A DNA stretch of 64,000 bases from Algihabitans albus (GTDB taxonomy: Bacteria > Pseudomonadota > Alphaproteobacteria > Kiloniellales > DSM-21159): contig NZ_QXNY01000006.1 of the NCBI RefSeq assembly GCF_003572205.1, forward strand, positions 248,001-312,000, read 5' to 3'. The position numbers and the translations under genes were made by a program. Below are positions 60,669 through 64,000 of this stretch, piece after piece (positions within the stretch are counted from its first letter, which is position 1; each line of letters begins with the position of its first letter). The notes under the pieces are model-generated. The model saw only the letters and a list, made by a program, of their open reading frames with translations, was not told the DNA's origin and did not search any database.

Positions 60669-62474
60669 ATGAACGAGCCGCTTCTCGATCCGCGCGACCT
60701 GAACTTTCTGCTCTACGAGATGCTCGACGTCGAGGCGCTGACGCGGCTGCCGCGCTTTGCGGACCATGGCCGCGATACCTTCGATGCGGCTTTGGAGACC
60801 GCGCGGCAGATCGCCGGGGACCGCTTCCGGACGCACAATCGAAAGAGTGATCTGCAGGAACCGCGCTTCCGGGATGGGCGGGTGGAGACGATTCCCGAAA
60901 TCAAGTCGGCACTCGACGCCTTCAACGCGGCCGGCTTCACCTCGGCCAACTTCGACTACGCGCAGGGCGGCATGCAGTTGCCGTGGGTGGTCGCCCAGGC
61001 CTGCTTCGCCTGGTTTCAGGCCGCCAACATCTCGACCGTCGCCTATCCCTTTCTGACGATTGCCGCCGCGAACCTGCTGGAGCGCTTCGCGAACGCGGAA
61101 CAGAAGCGGCGGTACCTCGGGCCGATGCTCGAGGGCCGCTTCTTCGGCACGATGGCGCTGTCCGAGCCGCAGGCCGGCTCTTCCCTGGGCGACATCCGAA
61201 CGACGGCCGAGCCGCTCGGCGAGGGTCGCTATCGGCTGACCGGCAGCAAGATGTGGATCTCCGGCGCCGCCCACGATCTGTCGGAGACCATCGTCAACCT
61301 GATGCTGGCCCGCGTCCGCGGCGGCCCGGCCGGGGTCAAGGGCCTGTCCCTCTTCGTCGTCCCGCGCGACCGGGTCGGGGAGGACGGCCGCATCGGCGGC
61401 TCGAACGACGTGACCGTCACCGGCCTGAATCACAAGATGGGGTATCGGGGCACCACCAACACCGTCCTGTCGATTGGCGAAGACGGCGGCTGTATCGGCG
61501 AACTGATCGGCGAGGAGGGCAAGGGCCTCGCCTACATGTTCCACATGATGAACGAGGCGCGGATCGGCGTCGGGATGGGCGCCGCCGCTCTGGCGGCAAC
61601 AGGCTATCTCTATGCCCTGGACTATGCCCGAGAGCGCCTGCAGGGCCGACACCCCGACGACAAGGACCCGGCCGCGCCCCAGATTCGATTGATCGAGCAT
61701 GCCGACGTGCGCCGCATGCTGCTGGTACAGAAGGCCGTCGGGGAGGGGGGGCTCGCCCTGGGGCTCTACGCGGCGCTTCTGGTCGACCGTCGCGCCCTCG
61801 ATCCCGAGTCCGATCGGCGCGCGCGCGCGGGCCTGCTTCTCGAGATCGTCACGCCGATCTACAAGGCCTACATCTCCGAGCGGGCTCTGGAGGCGAACGA
61901 CCTCTCGATCCAGGTTCTCGGCGGCTACGGCTATACACGCGACTATCCGGTCGAGCAGTTCTATCGCGACAACAGGCTCAACCCCATACACGAGGGGGCC
62001 AACGGCGTTCAGGCCATCGACCTCCTGGGTCGCAAGGTCCGGCAGCAGGAGGGCGCCGCCCTGCGGGCCCTGATCGCGGAGATGCGCGCGACGGCCGAGA
62101 CCGCCGCCGCGCAGCCGGGACTGGCCGAGGAAGCGGCGGGTCTGGCGGCCGCCCTGGACCTCTGGGAGACCACGACCCGGCAGATGGTCGCCGCAGCCGC
62201 GCGGAAAGGCGAGCGGGCCTATCTGGCCAACGCGAGCCTCTATATGACCTTTGCCGGACAGGTGACCCTGGCTTGGATCTGGCTGTGGCAAGCCGTCCTG
62301 AGTTCGCAGGCCCTGGCGGCCGCACCCGACGCGCCGACGACCGACTTCTACCGCGGCAAACTTCAAACCTGCCGCTACGTCTTTCGCTTCGAGTTGCCGA
62401 AAGCTCTGGCCCTGGCCGACACCCTGGCGGCGCTGGACGCAACCTGTTTGGAGATGCAACCGGCCTGGTTCTAA
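60669..62474 (+). CDS. Long acyl-CoA dehydrogenase (DmdC/FadE-like, ~600 residues)
   Basis: A 601-residue FAD enzyme, longer than the usual 380-residue acyl-CoA dehydrogenases, as in DmdC and related long forms. Motifs are GTMALSEPQAGSSLGDIRTTA, LTGSKMWISGAAHDL, QVLGGYGYTRDYPVEQFYRDNR and the likely catalytic base E442 in NPIHEGANGVQAIDLLGRK. The extra C-terminal domain is helical. It forms the alpha,beta double bond in the CoA thioester. Four bases separate it from the SDR gene. Confidence 0.9.
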   Translation: MNEPLLDPRDLNFLLYEMLDVEALTRLPRFADHGRDTFDAALETARQIAGDRFRTHNRKSDLQEPRFRDGRVETIPEIKSALDAFNAAGFTSANFDYAQGGMQLPWVVAQACFAWFQAANISTVAYPFLTIAAANLLERFANAEQKRRYLGPMLEGRFFGTMALSEPQAGSSLGDIRTTAEPLGEGRYRLTGSKMWISGAAHDLSETIVNLMLARVRGGPAGVKGLSLFVVPRDRVGEDGRIGGSNDVTVTGLNHKMGYRGTTNTVLSIGEDGGCIGELIGEEGKGLAYMFHMMNEARIGVGMGAAALAATGYLYALDYARERLQGRHPDDKDPAAPQIRLIEHADVRRMLLVQKAVGEGGLALGLYAALLVDRRALDPESDRRARAGLLLEIVTPIYKAYISERALEANDLSIQVLGGYGYTRDYPVEQFYRDNRLNPIHEGANGVQAIDLLGRKVRQQEGAALRALIAEMRATAETAAAQPGLAEEAAGLAAALDLWETTTRQMVAAAARKGERAYLANASLYMTFAGQVTLAWIWLWQAVLSSQALAAAPDAPTTDFYRGKLQTCRYVFRFELPKALALADTLAALDATCLEMQPAWF

Positions 62475-62524
62475 CCGGCACCGCCGGGTTTTGCCGTGCT
62501 GGCGCAGTGGGGAAGGAGACAGTC

Positions 62525-63388
62525 TTGATCATCGAGCGAGTCGGCGTGATCGGCGCCGGGATGATGGGAACGGAGATCGCCTTGGTCTTCGCCTTGTCCG
62601 GGGCGGATGTTCGGCTGACGGACAGCAGTCCCGAGCAGCTCGGCCGCGCCGTCGACCGCCTGACTGGACTGCTCGACAAGGCCGTCGCCCGTGGGGGCTG
62701 CAGCAGCGGAGAGGCCGAGGCGACGCTGGCGCGCCTGGACACGGCTTCGCATTTGGAGGAGCAGGCCGACCGGCAGCTTTTGATCGAAGCGGTCTTCGAA
62801 GACGAAGAGGTGAAAGCCGAGGTCTTGCGGCGGCTCGACGATCTGACGGATGCCGGGGCGATTCTCGCCAGCAACACCTCGTCGATCTCGATTTCGGTCT
62901 TGGCAGGTCGTCTCCGGCCGGAGCGGCGGCGGCGATTTCTCGGCATGCATTTCTTCTCACCCGTCTCACGGATGAAGCTGGTCGAAGTCATACCCGGTTT
63001 TGACACCGACGAGGAGGTCGTTGCCGCGGCGATGGCTGCCTGTCGCGCTGCGGGCAAGGAGCCGATCCGGGTCAAGGACGTGGCGGGTTTCGCCGTCAAC
63101 CGCCTGCTTCACGCCTTTTGGATCGAGGCGAACCGCCTGGTCGAGGAAGGGGTCGCCAGCCCCGCCGATATCGATGCGGCCTGTAAGTTCGGCCTCGGCC
63201 ACCCTGTCGGACCCTACGAGCTGATGGATCGGGTGACCAATCACCTGACACTGCAGGTGCAGGAGATTTTGCACGAGGCCTACGGGCCGCGATTCATGCC
63301 GAGGCCGCTGCTCAAGCAAATGGTTCGGGCCGGCCGCGACGGCCGCGTGACAGGACGCGGTTGGTTCGACTACGGCGACGGCGCCTAA
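62525..63388 (+). CDS. 3-hydroxyacyl-CoA dehydrogenase
   Basis: A 287-residue NAD-dependent 3-hydroxybutyryl/3-hydroxyacyl-CoA dehydrogenase. The Rossmann motif GVIGAGMMGTEIAL is at the N-terminus, catalytic-region motifs LGMHFFSPVSRMKLVEVI (His) and VKDVAGFAVNRLL follow, and the C-terminal domain GLGHPVGPYELMDRV is typical. A TTG start at 62525 has AAGGAG six bases upstream. It continues the operon after the acyl-CoA dehydrogenase. Confidence 0.9.
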   Translation: MIIERVGVIGAGMMGTEIALVFALSGADVRLTDSSPEQLGRAVDRLTGLLDKAVARGGCSSGEAEATLARLDTASHLEEQADRQLLIEAVFEDEEVKAEVLRRLDDLTDAGAILASNTSSISISVLAGRLRPERRRRFLGMHFFSPVSRMKLVEVIPGFDTDEEVVAAAMAACRAAGKEPIRVKDVAGFAVNRLLHAFWIEANRLVEEGVASPADIDAACKFGLGHPVGPYELMDRVTNHLTLQVQEILHEAYGPRFMPRPLLKQMVRAGRDGRVTGRGWFDYGDGA

Positions 63389-63425
63389 GTCCAACCGTCG
63401 TACGAATCTGAAGGAGACCTCAGCT

Positions 63426-64000
63426 ATGGCGGACGTCGTTCTCGCCGAACGGACAGACAGCCTTCTCACCATCACCCTGAATCGCCCCGACGTGCTGAAC
63501 GCCATCGATGTCGCGTTGGCCGAGGCTTTGGCGGCCGCCGTGGAGATGGCGGCGGACGATGCGGTCCGCTGCGTCGTCCTTCGCGGCAAGGGGCGCGCGT
63601 TCCTGGCCGGTGGCGATATCGGGGCGTTCCACCATGATGTCGAGCGGGCCGGCGAGGTCGCCGATGCGATCATCACGCCGTTCCATCGGGCCATCGAGGG
63701 GGTGCGCCGCCTGCCGAAGCCGGTGATCGCCGAGCTGCACGGGGCGGTCGCCGGGGCGGGTCTGAGCCTGGCTTTGGCGGCCGATCTCGCTCTTGCCGCC
63801 GAGGACACGGTCTTCACTCTTGCCTACAGCGCGATCGGGGCGTCGCCCGACGGCGGCTCGACCTATCACTTGCCGCGTATCCTTGGCCTGCGCCGGGCCT
63901 TCGAGATCGCGGCTCTCTCGGACCGCTTCGGCGCCGCCCAGGCTCTGGAGTGGGGCTTGATCAACCGCGTCGTGCCGGCCGAACGCTTGGGAGCCGAGAC
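63426..64000 (+). CDS. Enoyl-CoA hydratase/isomerase, 3' end cut by window
   Basis: At least 191 residues of a crotonase-fold enzyme that adds water to enoyl-CoA. Motifs are LTITLNRPDVLNAI, the oxyanion-hole segments RAFLAGGDIGAF and GAVAGAGLSLALAADLALA, and the region IGASPDGGSTYHLPR. AAGGAG is nine bases ahead of the ATG at 63426. The gene runs off the right edge. Confidence 0.88.
   Translation, partial: MADVVLAERTDSLLTITLNRPDVLNAIDVALAEALAAAVEMAADDAVRCVVLRGKGRAFLAGGDIGAFHHDVERAGEVADAIITPFHRAIEGVRRLPKPVIAELHGAVAGAGLSLALAADLALAAEDTVFTLAYSAIGASPDGGSTYHLPRILGLRRAFEIAALSDRFGAAQALEWGLINRVVPAERLGAE

Noticed and set aside
58228-63388. Naming the ligase and dehydrogenase dmdB and dmdC (DMSP demethylation)
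   Set aside because: Both families include many other acids, and dmdA/dmdD/acuH are not seen. Only the family type is given.

Overview
The window is GC-rich bacterial chromosome, almost certainly from an alphaproteobacterium of the Rhodospirillales-like lineages. The reasons are the gene order yebC-ruvCAB-ybgC-tolQRAB-pal-cpoB-tilS-ftsH, the serC-serA-purA neighbourhood, an RpoH next to RluD and a DUF6476-type protein, DUF1127 small proteins and a GGAAC/GTT (EcfG-type) promoter. Genus-level placement is inference; no rRNA is present.

1-16.7 kb is a conserved housekeeping block on the + strand. It holds yebC, the Holliday-junction genes ruvCAB with start/stop overlaps, the Tol-Pal envelope system (ybgC, tolQRAB, pal, cpoB), tilS, ftsH, folP, glmM and thiD. 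16.7-20.8 kb is a small accessory patch: a MocR-type regulator divergent from a DUF1127 gene, PhzF, GNAT, a second DUF1127 gene and a MaoC dehydratase. 20.8-28.3 kb has an SLC13 transporter, serine biosynthesis (serC, serA), an exported FG-GAP protein, a 138-bp mosaic palindromic intergenic element and purA. 28.5-31 kb holds a membrane-anchored pseudokinase-like protein coupled to a membrane protein. 31-35.4 kb has rpoH, rluD, a DUF6476-like protein, threonine aldolase, a glycine-zipper lipoprotein and tRNA-Glu(CTC).

35.4-42.4 kb is an accessory island directly behind the tRNA. It contains a broken Tat-signal gene fragment, a three-gene membrane operon (unknown membrane protein, HTTM protein, DCC thiol protein), a phage lysis cassette (lysozyme, holin, spanins), a 2-oxoglutarate/Fe(II) oxygenase with its own promoter on the opposite strand, and tail genes. 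At least two of the phage genes, probably three, carry single-base frameshifts, so this looks like a decaying prophage remnant (or contains sequencing errors).

42.4-50.5 kb is a catabolic operon under a divergent MocR regulator: a class III aminotransferase and two tandem FAD/GcvT-fusion demethylating dehydrogenases, with CTGGC direct repeats in the divergent promoter region. 50.7-64 kb is a divergent acid-utilisation locus. The - strand encodes a complete branched-chain-amino-acid-type ABC importer (livG-H-M-K-F) plus an acyl-CoA synthetase. The + strand encodes a second acyl-CoA ligase, an SDR, a 600-residue acyl-CoA dehydrogenase, a 3-hydroxyacyl-CoA dehydrogenase and an enoyl-CoA hydratase that runs off the window. 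Together they suggest import, CoA activation and beta-oxidation of an unidentified carboxylic acid.
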